Shown here one piece after another: positions 50,408 through 63,077 of a stretch of 64,000 nucleotides of DNA. Numbering within the stretch: the stretch's first letter is position 1; each line of letters opens with the position of its first letter. The position numbers and the translations under genes are program-made. The notes beneath the pieces were generated by a model, which worked only from the letters and a program-made list of their open reading frames with translations, was not told the DNA's origin and searched no databases. The stretch comes from Sphaerolaimus hirsutus (lineage: Eukaryota; Nematoda; Chromadorea; Monhysterida; Sphaerolaimidae), in NCBI GenBank assembly GCA_964036195.1, contig OZ038460.1:5273504-5337503 (forward strand), in the 5' to 3' direction.

Positions 50408-51910
50408 TTCAGGTTTATGGTAATGTAGTGTCAAAATAGAATGAATATTTGAAATAATTGCTAGCATCAATCCACAAATGCATCAATTCACAATCTTCAA
50501 TTTTTTAGCCCCAGGGGTTAGACTTAAAGGTTATGGTTATGTAGAGTAGAAATGGAGTGCACATCTCAAATCACTGCAATAAAAAACCCACAAATGCATC
50601 ATTTCACAAATTGAAAGTTTTTGGGCCCAGGGGTTCATAATCAGGGTTTTAGTAATGTGGTGTAAAAATGGAGTGTATATTTGAAATTGCTACAATCAGA
50701 AACCCACAAACACATCATTTTATGATTTGAAAATTTTTTGCCCTGGGGGTTCATTTTCAGGGTTATGGTAATGTAGTGTCAAAATGATCTGCATATTTCA
50801 AATCAAGGCAATCAAAAAGCCAGAAATGCATCATTTCACAATTTCTAATTTATTTTCAATTTTCAATTTAAGGCTTACAGTAATGTAGAGTTGAAATTGA
50901 GTCATTTCGAATCAGTGCAATTAGAAACCTGCAAAATGCATCATTTCACAATTTGAAATTTTTGGGTCTAGGGGTTCAATTTCAGGGTTTTAGTAATTTA
51001 GTGTCAAAATGGAGTGCATATTTGAAATTGCTACAATCAGAAACCCACAAATGCATCATTTTATGATTTGAAGTTTTCAGCCCAGGGGGTTCATTTTTAG
51101 GGTTATGGTAATGTAGTGTCAAAATGAAATGCATATTTCAAATGAGTGCAATCAGAAACCCAAAAATGAATGATTTCACAAATTGAAAGTTTTTGGCTCC
51201 AGAGGTTCATTTTCAGGGTTATGGTTATGTAGTTTTCAGGGTTAAGTAGTGTCAAAATGGAGTGCATATTTCAAATCAGTGTAATCAGAAACCCACATTG
51301 AATCATTTCACAATTTCTCATTTTTGAAGCCCTGGGCATATTTGAAATTGTTACACTCAGAAACCCACAAATCCGTCATTTTATGATTTGAAAGTTTTTG
51401 GCCCAGGGGGTTCATTTTTAGGGTTATGGTAATGTAGTGTCAAAATGAAGTGCATATTTTCAATTAGTGCTATCAGAAACCCGAAAATGCATTATTTCTC
51501 AAATTGAAAGTATTTGGCCCCATGGGTTCATTTTTAGGGTTATGGTAATGTAGTGTCAAAATGGAGTGCATATATCAAATCAGTGCAATCAGAAACCCAA
51601 GAATGAATGATTTCACAAATTGAAAGTTTTTGGTTCCAGAGGTTCATTTTCAGGGTTATGGTCATGTAGTTTTCAGGGTTATGTAGTGTCAAAATGGAGT
51701 GCATTATATATCAAATCAGTGCAATTAGAAACCCACAATGAATCATTTCACAATTTGAAAGTTGGCCCCAGGGATTCAATTTCAGGGTTATGGTAATGTA
51801 CTGTCAGAATGGAGTGCATATTTCAAATCATTGTAATCAGTAACCCACAAATGCATCATATCACAATTTATATTTTTTAGCCCCGGGGGCCTCACTGAAG
51901 GATTATGGTA
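50408..51910. repeat. Satellite, ~115-bp unit, about 13 copies
   Basis: The phrase AGGGTTATGGTAATGTAGTG recurs with a spacing near 108-120 bp; one interval near 51216-51418 is larger. Non-coding. Confidence 0.8.
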
Positions 51911-52514
51911 ATGTTATTGTTAACTCCCACAAACTCAGCCCCTAATTTGGCAAACACCCATCAACTCAACTCCCATAAACTCAGCCTCTAATTTGTAAAC
52001 CTGTGTCAACAGCCCCTTATTGTTAAACTTCTGTCAACTCAACCCTAATTTATAAACACCCATCAACTCAACCCTGAATTGAAAACTCAGCCCCTAAAAA
52101 CTCAAGTTCACCCCCTATACATGTGCAATTGCATTCTTGGGAAGCAACTTTGCCATCTACTAACCCTGTTTGTCAAGATTGTAACGTGTTTGTAAGGGCA
52201 TTTTGTACTAATAAATAGTGACTGCATTGTGTGCAAAAACACACACAAATCGGGCAAAAAATGAGGCTGTGATTGTGCCCCTATCTTTTGCATTAGGCAT
52301 CCTTTGCACGCAGTAGTTCTCTCGAAATTGTATAGGTTATAATGTCAGCTGATAGGTAGGTAGGTCTCTTTATCTCTGACGGCAGACGTTCAGCATTCAA
52401 ACTGGTGTTTTCGACACGGTGCCAATTTAGCTGGCCGCACGGGCATTTTTTCTAGCTCGAGGCAGACAAAAAGACATATCCAAGAAGATTATTACCTACG
52501 TCAAACAGATATAC

Positions 52515-53030
52515 GTACCGCAAATCCTTTAATAAGTTCCCCCTCGAATAACTCCCCCTTGAATAAGTCCCCCTCGAATAACCCCCCTTGAATAAGTCCC
52601 CCCTCGAATAACTCCCCCTTGAAAAAGCCCCCCCCCCTCGAATAACTCCCCCTTGAAAAAGCCCCCCCCCCCCTCGAATAACTCCCCCCTGTTGGCGAGG
52701 TGAGGAAAAAACCTCCCCCCTCGAATACATCCCCCTCTTGAATAACGCCCCCCCTTGATGAAAAGAAAACAAAAGAATGCAGTAACAGCAGATACATGAT
52801 GTGTATGCAGCGTATATTTACACATTGTTTCGTTGTAGTTTGACAGTTAAATATTTGAATTACATGAGTTGACAGACCGCATCAATACAATGAACCAAGT
52901 TCAAGTTTTCTGAGTAAAAAATACCTCCCCTTGAATAACTCCCACCCCCTTGAATAACTCCCCCCTTAAAAACTTTGACGGAAAAATAACTCCCCTGGGG
53001 ACTTATTCGAAGGATTTGGGAATTACCTAT
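52515..53030. repeat. Repeats of CTCGAATAACTCCCCC type
   Basis: Two clusters (52515-52760 and 52918-53010) of CCCCTCGAATAACTCCCCCTTG-like units, related to the ACCGTATTT MITE interiors. Minus-strand Gly/Arg-rich ORFs arise from the repeat. Confidence 0.7.
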
Positions 53031-53205
53031 TCGACAAGTAATCTGTGTTTGGTACGTATTTGTATTTAATTGTTGCAACTGGAATTAATCAGGGGTCGGA
53101 TTAAGTGTCTACCTAATTTTATTCTCGCATGCTTCGATTGACTTATTACCGTCCTTTACAAGTGTTTATTGAATGGAATCGTGAGAAACAATCACCTCGC
53201 GTACA

Positions 53206-53367
53206 AAATGGATATATGTATTTATGATAATTTTGAGGACGCCAGCCGGGATGTGCGACTGCGACACAGGCGCAAAGATTGTTATTTGGTCGTTTGCAAG
53301 GATGGAACCTGGGGCCAATTCCGTGTCTTGTCAATTCGAGAGACAGATTGTGACGAATCAAAGTGAA
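53206..53367 (+). CDS. Possible small ORF or exon, hypothetical
   Basis: A 53-codon frame from ATG 53208, with coding-like composition (charged, RLRHRRKDCYLVVCKDGTW), in an otherwise repeat-rich stretch. The region downstream to ~53660 is CpG-rich and contains AAATGGCGCC and ATGGCGCGCCAT motifs, so a promoter may lie nearby. I cannot identify it or link it to other exons. Confidence 0.2.
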
Positions 53368-54650
53368 ATTATGTTTGACTGACAAAACTCAACTACGTAA
53401 CAACCAAAACTTGAGCTCAACCGTCCCCGAAATTTGCAACTTTTCACGGCACTTGATAAACGTTTCGTCACTTGACAAAGTGTGGAATCGAATCCCGAAT
53501 GCACTGCGAAAGACAGTGCGCCGTGCTAAATGGACCTTCCAAAAAGTCCCAGAATGGGTCGCCGGGGCCGCCGCGGCGACAACTGTCCATAGGCGGGCTT
53601 TTTGCACGCCAAAACGCGTATTTATCGATGGAGGCGAAATGGCGCCGCGCGGCAACGTATTTTCTGATGTATTTTATTGGTAAAACGTGAAAAAAACGCA
53701 AAATATTAAGGAAAACGTATAAAAAGACAATACTATAAAAAGAAATCACAATGAATGGTCCTTTCTTTTCCGCACTCACAAATACCGTCGAAATCGTGTC
53801 GACTCTCTTTCCGTTGGCGTCAAAATGGCGCGCCATTTAAAACAAATTGTCAGGTTAAAACTGATGCGACTTAGCCGAGCTTTCGTGTCGCAAGCAGCTT
53901 TACCAGTCGCTCAAACATCACCCTAGAAATCTATTTTTGCATTTCTGCTACCCAAAAACGTCTCTATCGGCCCACTTTTGAATTCCAATTTTGCGAATGT
54001 CAATTCTATTTTTGATGGCATTTTATTAGACGATGAAAACATTCCCATCAATCTATAGATCGAATTAAAGCGACAAAATCGAGGGAAATTCCCAGGCGGC
54101 GCCCAAATTTTCACAAACTGCCGACCGGTGGAACTAAATAACTGCCGTCGCTGCAACTGCAATCACCGCGCCATTTTCACTTTTTACGCTGCACAGAGCC
54201 GGCCCAACTTTTTGGCCGCACTTCCAAAACTCCCTGAAACTTTTGCTCTGGGTATATGGCCAATGTCTGAATATGTCGAGCTGCAGAAAGTGACTGCCGA
54301 TTGAATTGTGCAACATATCGACTTTGGCGGGATTTAGGTAAAATGTTTATATTGGATACATATTTTTACCTATTGTATATTACTCCAATAATTGTCAAAT
54401 TCAGATGAAGTTGCAAATTTTCTGTCGAATAATAAGTCAAGTTTCAAATGCCATGTCAAGTTAAACTGAAAATGAAAGGAAATTTCACTTCTCCCTTTCA
54501 CAGAGCTTTTTCTAAACTTTTAAATTAAAATATTCCTTTGACTGAATTTGGAATTGGCTCCGGTATTATTCTTCTGTTTTGGGTGGTGCGAGGATATTTA
54601 TATAGGTAAATAGTAAAGACGCACAACATATTTTTTACATTTGTACGTAC

Positions 54651-54762
54651 CGTATTACCTCGAAATACCCCCAGGGGATTTATTATTTCCCCAGCAAAAT
54701 TTGAGGGGGTATTTCGAGGCGGGGGTTAATTCAACGGGGGTAATTCGAGGTAATACGGTATG
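54651..54762. mobile_element. Complete short MITE, ACCGTATTACCTCGAA family
   Basis: 112 bp with inverted ends ACCGTATTACCTCGAAATACC / GTAATTCGAGGTAATACGGT. Confidence 0.75.
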
Positions 54763-55466
54763 TAGTTAAATATGTAATGATGTAAATATGTCTAACATCC
54801 TTAATTTCCATAGCATTTAATGGTCAATAAAATGACGTGGTAAAAGATTAGGCTTGGCTGTTTGTAACAAGTGACTATAGAGTTCACATCTTTTCCATAT
54901 GAAACACAGTAGTGTCTTTTTTGCGATGCGCAGCGAGTGCAGTGCACTCAAATTCGACACGTTTCACTATTCATTTATCGTACAATTTGTTATGAGAGCG
55001 GCGCACTTTCCACAGCTGTAGATAAATATTTTAAATGAGCTGGATGGGCTCTGAAAATTGCGCACGCCGGCCTACAAATCACTAATTTATAAGCCGCTCA
55101 GTCCAGTGTGATTCCACACTGTTTTTTTTTGTACCACCGGACGCACGGATTTTTGAGTATTTTTTGTGTTAAGTTGGAATTAAGTGAAGCTTTAGATCAA
55201 ACTTTACTGCGCTGAATCGTGTGTTCTGATCGGACTGCACACCACAATTGTTAATGCGTATTTACTTTTACTCTCAAAGTACGCATACTCGAGTACCGAG
55301 TAAATATGCATACGCATACTTTGAAAAAAGTATCTGTACTCGCCTGTACACTTACTTTTTGACAGTACTCAAGTACAGTAGAGTAATTTTTGCGGGGACA
55401 GAAAGAGTATTATTGTCATTAGAGACTCTTGCTTTTCATAAAGAATACTCATGTAATAGAAAGCAT

Positions 55467-55892
55467 ACCGTATTTTCCCGAAATACCCCCAGGGGTTTTT
55501 TTCCAGGGTGAGAATTTTTAGGGGGGTAATTCGAGGGGGGTATTATTTCGCCAGAAATTTTTTGAACTCCCGGTACTAATAATGTACGCAGACGTAGAAA
55601 AATGCGACAAAAACCAACATATATAAGAGTCTACAGCCTTATATAAGTATGTAGATGGTATAAACCATGCTCTAACGTAACACAATCATTGTTTTTAACG
55701 TGTGTTATGCATTGCATGGGTCATGAACCGCAGCTTTTGTCATTGACGTTCTATTTACACTCAATTGGGGGGGTATTTCGAGGAGGGGGTTAATTCATAG
55801 TGCCCATTTTGAGGAGAGGTATTTTGAGAAGAGGTATTTCGAGGGGGGTATTTTGACGGGGGGGGGGGGTGGGTAATTCGAGGAAATACGGT
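55467..55892. mobile_element. MITE, ACCGTATTTCCTCGAA family
   Basis: Ends ACCGTATTTTCCCGAAATACC and GGTAATTCGAGGAAATACGGT. Its interior shares sequence with 38434-38896 and 40315-40718 in reverse orientation. An AGTTGTTAAAACG element abuts it directly at 55893. Confidence 0.75.
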
Positions 55893-56334
55893 AGTTGTTA
55901 AAACGTATTTACGTATACTCGAGTACTGCGTAAATATGTTTACGATTCTTCCCGGAAAAAATACCGGTACTCACTTACTCGTGTACTTTTTGAATGTACG
56001 CGAGTACAGAAAACGTATTTTAACGGGACAGAAATTATCATTTTGCCAGACAGAAAGTAACAAACATAGGAGCTTTTCCAAAGATATACTTATTAGGAGA
56101 GAAAAACACATCTTTTATGTATTCCGGAGTAAAATTGAAAAAGATACAGATTTTTACGTTAATTTTACTACTCGTTTTTACAATTTCTGTTAAAAAAATT
56201 ATTTTACTCACCTTTTACGCAGTGTAAAAGTAAAAAAAAATTACTTTCCGTTTTCTGTACTCAGTGGTGAGTAAAATAAAAATACTTTACGTTTACATTT
56301 ACTTTTAAAAAAGTTCAGTACTTTAAACAACTCT
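55893..56334. mobile_element. Foldback family AGTTGTTAAAACG
   Basis: Ends AGTTGTTAAAACGTATTTACG and TTTAAACAACTCT; the interior repeats GAGTA, TACTCG and ACGTTTTC. Related to 103-472, 60133-60594, 55247-55400 and sequence beside the N gap. Confidence 0.65.
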
Positions 56335-56571
56335 GAAAAAGGAAAGCACCTTTTTATTGTCCAGGGTAAACACTCACAATGCTCCCTTCTACATTTTCCA
56401 GAACGAAAAGGTGATTTTACTCGCTTTTACGCTTTCCTGAGCAACGAATACTCACATTTACGCTGTCTGGGAAAAAGTGTTTTACTATCATTTACTTTAT
56501 ACTTTCTGTACTTGGGGGTGAGTAAAAACAAAATGCTTTATAGCATATATACTCGGATGACATTACACCGT

Positions 56572-56995
56572 ACATTTTTCCGGAGGAAACACTCCATCAT
56601 GACGTCATCACTTTAGTCAATTCTGGCATTTCACGTTTCTTTTCCTTTTTTCTTTTTCTTTTTGCGAAATGTTGATTCATAAGTTTTCAGTTGGCCGTCT
56701 GCCAGCCGAAGACATAAATAATATCTATTTGTAGAGTATCATGTCTGCCGAGTATACTTGGTGGACCGCAAAGTATGCGCCCAAAATTATTTATGTCTTA
56801 GTCGATAATGCGCGAGCGGGATACTTATGTATACATTTCACAAAACAAGAAAATATGTATTTTAAAATGAAAAAGGCGGAGTCGAATGTACAAGCGACGG
56901 ATGTTTTTTTCTGAAATGGTTTTTCTTTTTTGCTCTAACAATTTTTTTTATTAACGATGACGTCATGATGGAGTGTTTCCTTCAGAAAAATGCAT
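56572..56995. mobile_element. Foldback element with TGACGTCA in its ends
   Basis: Ends of about 35 bp (GGAAACACTCCATCATGACG / CGTCATGATGGAGTGTTTCC) are inverted repeats, each holding a TGACGTCA CRE-type palindrome. A degraded relative is at about 60667-60960. Confidence 0.7.
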
Positions 56996-57818
56996 AGCGT
57001 TCGGTCCACGATCTATACTCATACTTTGAAAAAAGTTTGGTACTTTCAAGGGGTCGGGCCCATTATGCAAACTCATTACGCATCTACATCCATTGTAGAC
57101 ACATTATCATCGCAAGGGAAATAAAGTGGCAGGTTCTCAACCCCAAACTGCCCAGCTATATATATATATATATACCAGAGGCAGTTTTTTTGCTTACTTT
57201 TCCCTGAACCCAAGCAAATTGCCCAGCTATCTACCTAGGTTATATGGATCGCTTTTGAGCGATTTTACCCTAATTTTCACCCAAACGCACTAATTTTCAT
57301 ACTTTTTATAGATTTTCACCTTTAAAATCATATGTGTTTTAATGTGTAATGTGTAATAGTAATGTGTTTTATTGCATTTTTCAACATGTCTGATAAACAT
57401 AGTTAAATGCGTTCTGGTTCTAGATGCATAATGGGTTTACATGTGTAATGGCACAGGGTACTTTCAACAACTGTGCTGCACACCATACAAAGAATGATAC
57501 TGTATTTCGATGAATAAAGTTATTTTAAGTGAAAAACGGTGCATCCATAGTGAGAGTGATCAAGTGTGATGAGTAAAATAAAACTTTCGGTTCTTATTCA
57601 GATGGTAGATTTGATTAAAAAGTCTGCAATCGGTTGATTATAAGAGGTAAATATTTTTTTTAATCAACTCAACTTAAACCCGCCGTTTACACGTAAGCAA
57701 AAAGTAAACATATTCCAAACTGTACTTAATAGGTATAAATAAATATTTACACACATTTAGATATTTATCAATCATACACATATTCAAATACATATAAGCA
57801 CTTAAACATACTACCCAG

Positions 57819-57984
57819 GGGCAGTCACGTAGCCTGTAAAGTGTCAAATGTCTGTACCTAAAATGCCAATTAAATTTAAAAAAAGAGTTCAGAGAAAAAG
57901 AAAAAAAAGCATGACAATTTAGTATGAGATTGTACATTACATTTCACACTTAATTTCACACTTTACAGGGCGCTGGACTTCCCC
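57819..57984. mobile_element. Intron-forming MITE family copy upstream of globin gene
   Basis: CAG flanks both ends (57816-57818 and 57985-57987). Ends GGGCAGTCACGTAGCCTGTAAAG and CTTTACAGGGCGCTGGACTTCC. Both ends are of the GGGG type, so no GT donor is present. It lies ~80 bp before the putative start codon of the globin gene. Confidence 0.65.
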
Positions 57985-58066
57985 CAGACAGCACCCACTA
58001 ACCAACTCCCAACCCCCTCACCCCCACCCAACCCCCACAGGCTTCCAACTAGGTAATTACCACCAC

Positions 58067-61000
58067 ATGGGTAACACGTGTGGGTGCTGTTCACGCTGCT
58101 GCATGCGGCAGGGCGGCGGGCAGCAGGGTGATGGCAAAGCTGATGGCCAGTTGATACAGGACGATGGCACCGTGAATAATGGAGGGCCACCGGGCACAAC
58201 TGGGTGAGTTGGGGGGGGGGAGGTTTTTTTTTGGGGGGGCAATGGATGTGTGATTTAAATAGCTATGGGAAGAGTTTTGAGTGGATGTGTGGGACAGTTG
58301 ACAGTCATTCATTCATGGCAGTATTTTTATGTTCTCATATTTATGCAAAATTTCATTGTTCACAATTTTATTAGCTCGACTTACCATTCAACTTATTATC
58401 ACTTATCGCACTTTTTGACACTAGACCGCTGCAGAATTTCCTTCAGAAAAGACATAGAAAAAGTCATCAAATGAATCTACCTAGCTCTAGAATGAATTAA
58501 TAGTTTTGATCTTTATCAACTATTGGACTGATACCGTATTACTTCCAATATAAGGTATACCTCTAATATAAGGCACATCTGGCTGCGTGCCAAAAGTATA
58601 AAATCGTAGAAACCGTTGCCAAACATTGCGAAAAACGATGAAAATGGCATTAAAAGCCGATGTATCAGTATTGTAAATTTCTGCTGTCGACCAGTTTCCA
58701 TGGGCAGGGTTGGCAAAATCTCAGAGAAAAATAAAAATAAAATAAAAATAAAATGGAAAATTATAGAATAAAATAAAATAAAATAAAATGGAAAATTAAT
58801 AAAATAAAAATACAATTTTACTAAAATTCGAATTTTTGTAAAATTTTAGTAAAATTGTACAATAATTCGAATTTTTGTACAATTTTACTAAAATTTTACA
58901 AAAACTCGAGTGTCTGTTAAATTGTATAGAAAGTTTTCTATCATGTTGCTTGAGTTCCTAGCTGCCAATTTGCAGAACTAGTGCCTTGTTGTATCTTTCA
59001 TTGTTGTGATTGAAACATATTGTTGCTCAAAATTGCAAATTTTCACATTTTAAAAAATATTTTCACCTTAAAGATAACTAATTTATGTGATTTGCTTCCC
59101 ATTTTCTTTGTTCCATACCTTGAAAAAGCCTATATATTGAACCCCGCAAGCCCTCCCCCACCCAAATAAAACAACCAAATTTTAGGTATCTTCCCTTGGG
59201 AGGAGCAATTAGATGCATATATCCAGGACCTCCTGAGGGTCAAAATACAAAATGCCTACCTCACAACTCATGTCAAAAGTTAACATAATTTTTTTTGTAT
59301 TCATCTGCATGCTTCTAGCATGCACATTGTTTTATGTCATTGCATCCAAGATTTCCGATTTTTTGTAAAATTTTTGTAAAATTATTGTAAATTTTTGTAA
59401 AATGGTTTCATTTTATTTTATTAATGACATTTCATAATAAAATAAAATAAACTGAAACATGAATAAAATAAAAATAAAATACAATTTTAATAAAAATAAA
59501 ATACAATTTTAGTAAAAAGAATTTTACTAAAACCAACCATGTCCATGGGCACTAAATTCGCCAACAAAATTCCTCCAATTTTCCAATTCCAATCCTCACC
59601 CACCCCCACAAATATTCCAAAATTCACAAACCAATAAAACTATTAAAAAACAGGAACCCATCTCAACATTCTCAACAACAAAACGGCGCCAGATCGAAGG
59701 CGCGCCGGCGCTCGGCCGCCAGCCACCCGCCCAACCAGCCCGCGTCCGGCTTGGACCAGGTGCCGACCCCAGAGCCATGTAAAATGTCATGTAAAATGTA
59801 AAATGTCATGCAAAGTGTCTGCAACGTAACGTTTGCCATTTTGCAGGGCGTTTTACATGACTTTTGACACTTTGCTTGACATTTGACATTTTACAGGGCA
59901 TTTTACAGTCTCTGGGACTGCCCCCAGAAGATCACCGCCGAAGAGGGGGAAAGGAAATTGACGTGTCCCGATTTGCCGGCTTATGAGGCCAGTCCCAGTA
60001 CTAGAAGACGGACGACCACACCTAATTTGTTGCTGGGCGGATGGCCCCTGCCCGCTGGTTTGTTTGGTGTTTTTTTTTAAACTTGAAGGGGTTTGTATTT
60101 AGATGTGGTCTAGTTGGTGGCAATTCGACCACAGTTGTTAAAATGTACGTAAATTTACTCGACAAATACGCGTACGCGTAATGTAATGTACTTTTTTAAG
60201 TAATGTTTTACGCGTACATTTTACAAGTACACGCATACAGAGAAAATGTATTTTCGTTGCTAAAATCCTAATTTTCTGTTGCTGAAAAAAGAAAATTTTG
60301 AAGAAATCATATAATTTTTCTAAAAAAGACTAAATAATCACTAAAAACGACATTCATTATTTATGTCTTCCAGTGTAAAACTCACTCTCACATGTAAAAT
60401 GTAGTAGCTTTTACGTTTTCCAGGGGAAAAGTACTGGCTTTTACATATTCCTGGGAAAAAAAACTGTTTTACTCACGCACGCATGAGTACGAGTAAAAAA
60501 AAGTATTTTACATTTCTATACTCTTTGGTGAGTAAAAAATAAATACTTACATTTACATATACTTTTTAAAAAAGTTAAATAATTTTAACAACTCCGAATT
60601 CAACAAGTGGCAAAAAAATTGGCAAGTTGCTGTGGCATACTCCGCGGATCGCATGCTATACATTCTTTTGAAAGAATGACGTGACGTTATCCATCATGAC
60701 GTTATCGTCAATAAAATAAAAATCGTTCCACAAAAAAACGTTGCATGAAAAAAACATTCGAGTTGCATGAAAAAAACATTCGACGCTTGCACGCGACTCC
60801 GCTTTTTCTTTTTGGAACATTTTTTGTGAAGTACGTACATAAGTATCCTACTCGAGCATTATCGACTACAACATGAGTAATTTAGGACACATACTTTGCG
60901 GTCCGCCGAGACTAAGTGATGTTATAAGCGATGGGCATTTTAATTTAGAACATTTGCAGATCACGTCAAGTTTACTCGCCCCTCAAGTTAACACCAATAA

Positions 61001-63077
61001 CATACTTAGTTACCTATCATATTTTAGTTTTTACAATATTGTCACTTGACGTTTTGCGGAATTGGCACCTGTCCAGTAACAAATTCTTTAAAAATAAGAT
61101 CGTTTCACCATTAACTTGTATTTTGAAATTTCACATGGAATTGTTCACATTTGGAATATTCGATCGAAATTTTGTCACATGTTAGAACGCACATGGATTA
61201 CCTGCCCAAGTTTATTTAGCTGCGTAATGAAGCTATTTTAATTTTTTACCGCCATATTCAGTTAGAGAAACAAAACAGCGTGGAAAATCGCGTGCCTACG
61301 AATTCAAATCTACTGTCGCTCGGAATTTTCCTAATCACGACAAACATCAGCCGCCGGAGGCGGCAACACTTTCAGGAATATCTAATCAAATAAATCATCA
61401 CATGCAGGCGCCTTTCCATTGAATCAAAATCCCGGTTCCAAGTCGCCTAATTCGCCCGGCATCACATTCCAATCGGGAGTGAATCCGGCCGACGCGATGC
61501 GCGCCGCAGTCGAGGTGAAGTGTATCATTTGGTCACTTCCCGTTTCGACATGTTCCCATTCGTCACATTGTGTCGGGCGCAGGCGGCCTCTGCAGTCGAG
61601 CCGCCGCCCCTGCCGCCGCTGTGCAAGATGTCCCAGGAGGACCGAGAGTTCTACGTGAACTCGTTGCCGCCCGGCGTGCCCGCCAGTTTCATTTCTCCCA
61701 GGTTTTTGATGGATTTAAAGTGATTTTTGTGTGGTTAAATTTGATTTTTTTAACATTTTTTTGCCTATTTTATCGCAGGAAAAGAGTGAAGGATCGCAAA
61801 CGGAAGGGTAAGGATCAAGGCGGAGGTTCCAATGATGCTGGAGGCAGTATATTCAGGTGGGTGCTTTTTTCGGTAGTCTTTATCTCGAGCAACTTTTGTC
61901 TATAAATAATGTCTATTTTGGATCAGTCAGGTGATTTGACGAATTACATATTATTTACCTATGTTTAAAATTCGACATTCATCGGATGGATTTGATTCGT
62001 TTCATGCTTACCTTATTTGCTCAAGTGACACTAAAAGTAACACTAAAAATTCAAAACAAGTCACATGTGTAAGTTGACATGTCCACTTCACAACCCCTCC
62101 CAACTTACCACTTACCACTTACCACTAACCCACCACTTCCCCACCCTCAAACTCGCCCCCCAGGTCGTTGTCCACGTCGGAGCTGCGCAAGCCGGGCGAC
62201 GGCTCCAGATCGCCGTCGCCGCAGCAGATGCGCCGCACGAAAACCGTCGGCGGCGGCAACACGAAATTGACCGGCGCCCAAATACACATGATGCAGACCG
62301 CTTGGAGGGGCATGGTCAAGACTCAGGGATGTTCGGTCATTGGAGAGGGCATTATGCAGAAGTTGCTTTTTAAGATGCCCCAGATGAGGACGGTTAGGTT
62401 TTGGGAGGGTATTGCGAAGTTCTTTGCCTGCCAGTTGGAAGTGGTGTCATGTATGACAAATTTCAATCTGACTTCAAATTAATGGCACATTTTACTGCGA
62501 AAATGTAAATCTGTCTTAGTAAGTAGTCAATTCAGTACTTTTTCTGGAATCTGTCACTTGACTAGTTCGGTATCGATGCAATACTAGCACTAGCAGGGTC
62601 GATAATTGACATGAAATTTGACCTCAAGATGGACTGATCCTTTGACAACGCAGCACCGGTCCCAAATTTGATTGAAATGTAAGACACTTGTAAAGCGTCC
62701 AACAAACCACTACCTAAGTGAAAGTGTATGAAATTTTCCGCGTTGTGTCGCTCACGAGTATGGTGTCAAAAAATATTAACGGAAACGGAAACGGAGAAAT
62801 ATATGCCTGCGGAAAACGGAAAACGGAAAGTTAACACCCTACTCACAGGCGCCTTACCTGCGCCTTACGATATCATTAAATCCAGCCCTAGGCACAGTTC
62901 AATTCACAATCACTTCAAATCGCAGGTGTTCTCCCGCATGGAATTGCCCGAGCGCTTCGCCACGCCCGACGACGCGATGAAGTTCCACCAGCGGGCGGCG
63001 GCCGAATTGTTGGACTTGGTCATCACCAACTTGCACGACTGGGAGACCACCGCCGATCAAGTTAGGGCCATTGGCAG
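58067..63077 (+). CDS. N-myristoylation-type globin with long N-terminal extension (3' partial)
   Basis: Exons with matching phases: 58067-58203, 59693-59759, 59928-60057, 61408-61514, 61583-61701, 61779-61856, 62164-62392 and 62926-63077; the rest lies beyond the window or was not found. The start MGNTCGCCSRCC has Gly2 for N-myristoylation and clustered Cys for palmitoylation, as in globin X and crustacean gill membrane globin. About 200 residues of Ser/Pro/Lys-rich linker follow. The globin fold begins at LTGAQIHMMQTAW (A/B helices), continues KLLFKMPQMRT-VF (C/CD) and FHQRAAAELLDLVI (E helix, probable distal His), and the window ends before the F-helix proximal His. It likely binds haem at membranes in redox or signalling; that is inferred from relatives. 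Intron 2 is an introner-like MITE, and intron 7 has a tiny hAT-like MITE. Confidence 0.75.
59760..59927 (+). mobile_element. MITE that is exactly an intron in the globin gene
   Basis: The exon ends GGACCAG, the element begins GTGCCGACCCC and ends GGGACTGCCC, followed by CCAG and the next exon AAGATCACC. Arms TGTAAAATGTCATG / CATGACTTTTGACAC are inverted repeats. Phase 0 splice; the frame continues DQ-KITAEEGER. Of the same family as 22080-22267. Confidence 0.8.
60133..60594. mobile_element. Foldback family AGTTGTTAAAACG
   Basis: Ends CAGTTGTTAAAATGTACG and AATTTTAACAACTCC. In intron 3 of the globin gene. Confidence 0.6.
62759..62840. mobile_element. 82-bp hAT-like MITE in globin intron
   Basis: Ends TATGGTGTCAAA and GTTAACACCCTA; flanks CTCACGAG and CTCACAGG approximate an 8-bp duplication. 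Core GGAAACGGAAACGG, a mini version of 34220-34800. Confidence 0.7.

Noticed and set aside
49778-50470. 230-aa Gly-rich minus-strand ORF, collagen- or silk-like
   Set aside because: Generated by translation of a ~30-bp minisatellite; the plus-strand frames are equally open.
52452-52825. Gly/Arg-rich minus-strand ORFs (GGVIRGG repeats)
   Set aside because: Product of the CTCGAATAACTCCCCC repeat.
53550-53840. CpG-rich segment with AAATGGCGCC and ATGGCGCGCCAT, possible bidirectional promoter
   Set aside because: Suggestive composition only; no gene on either side could be established.
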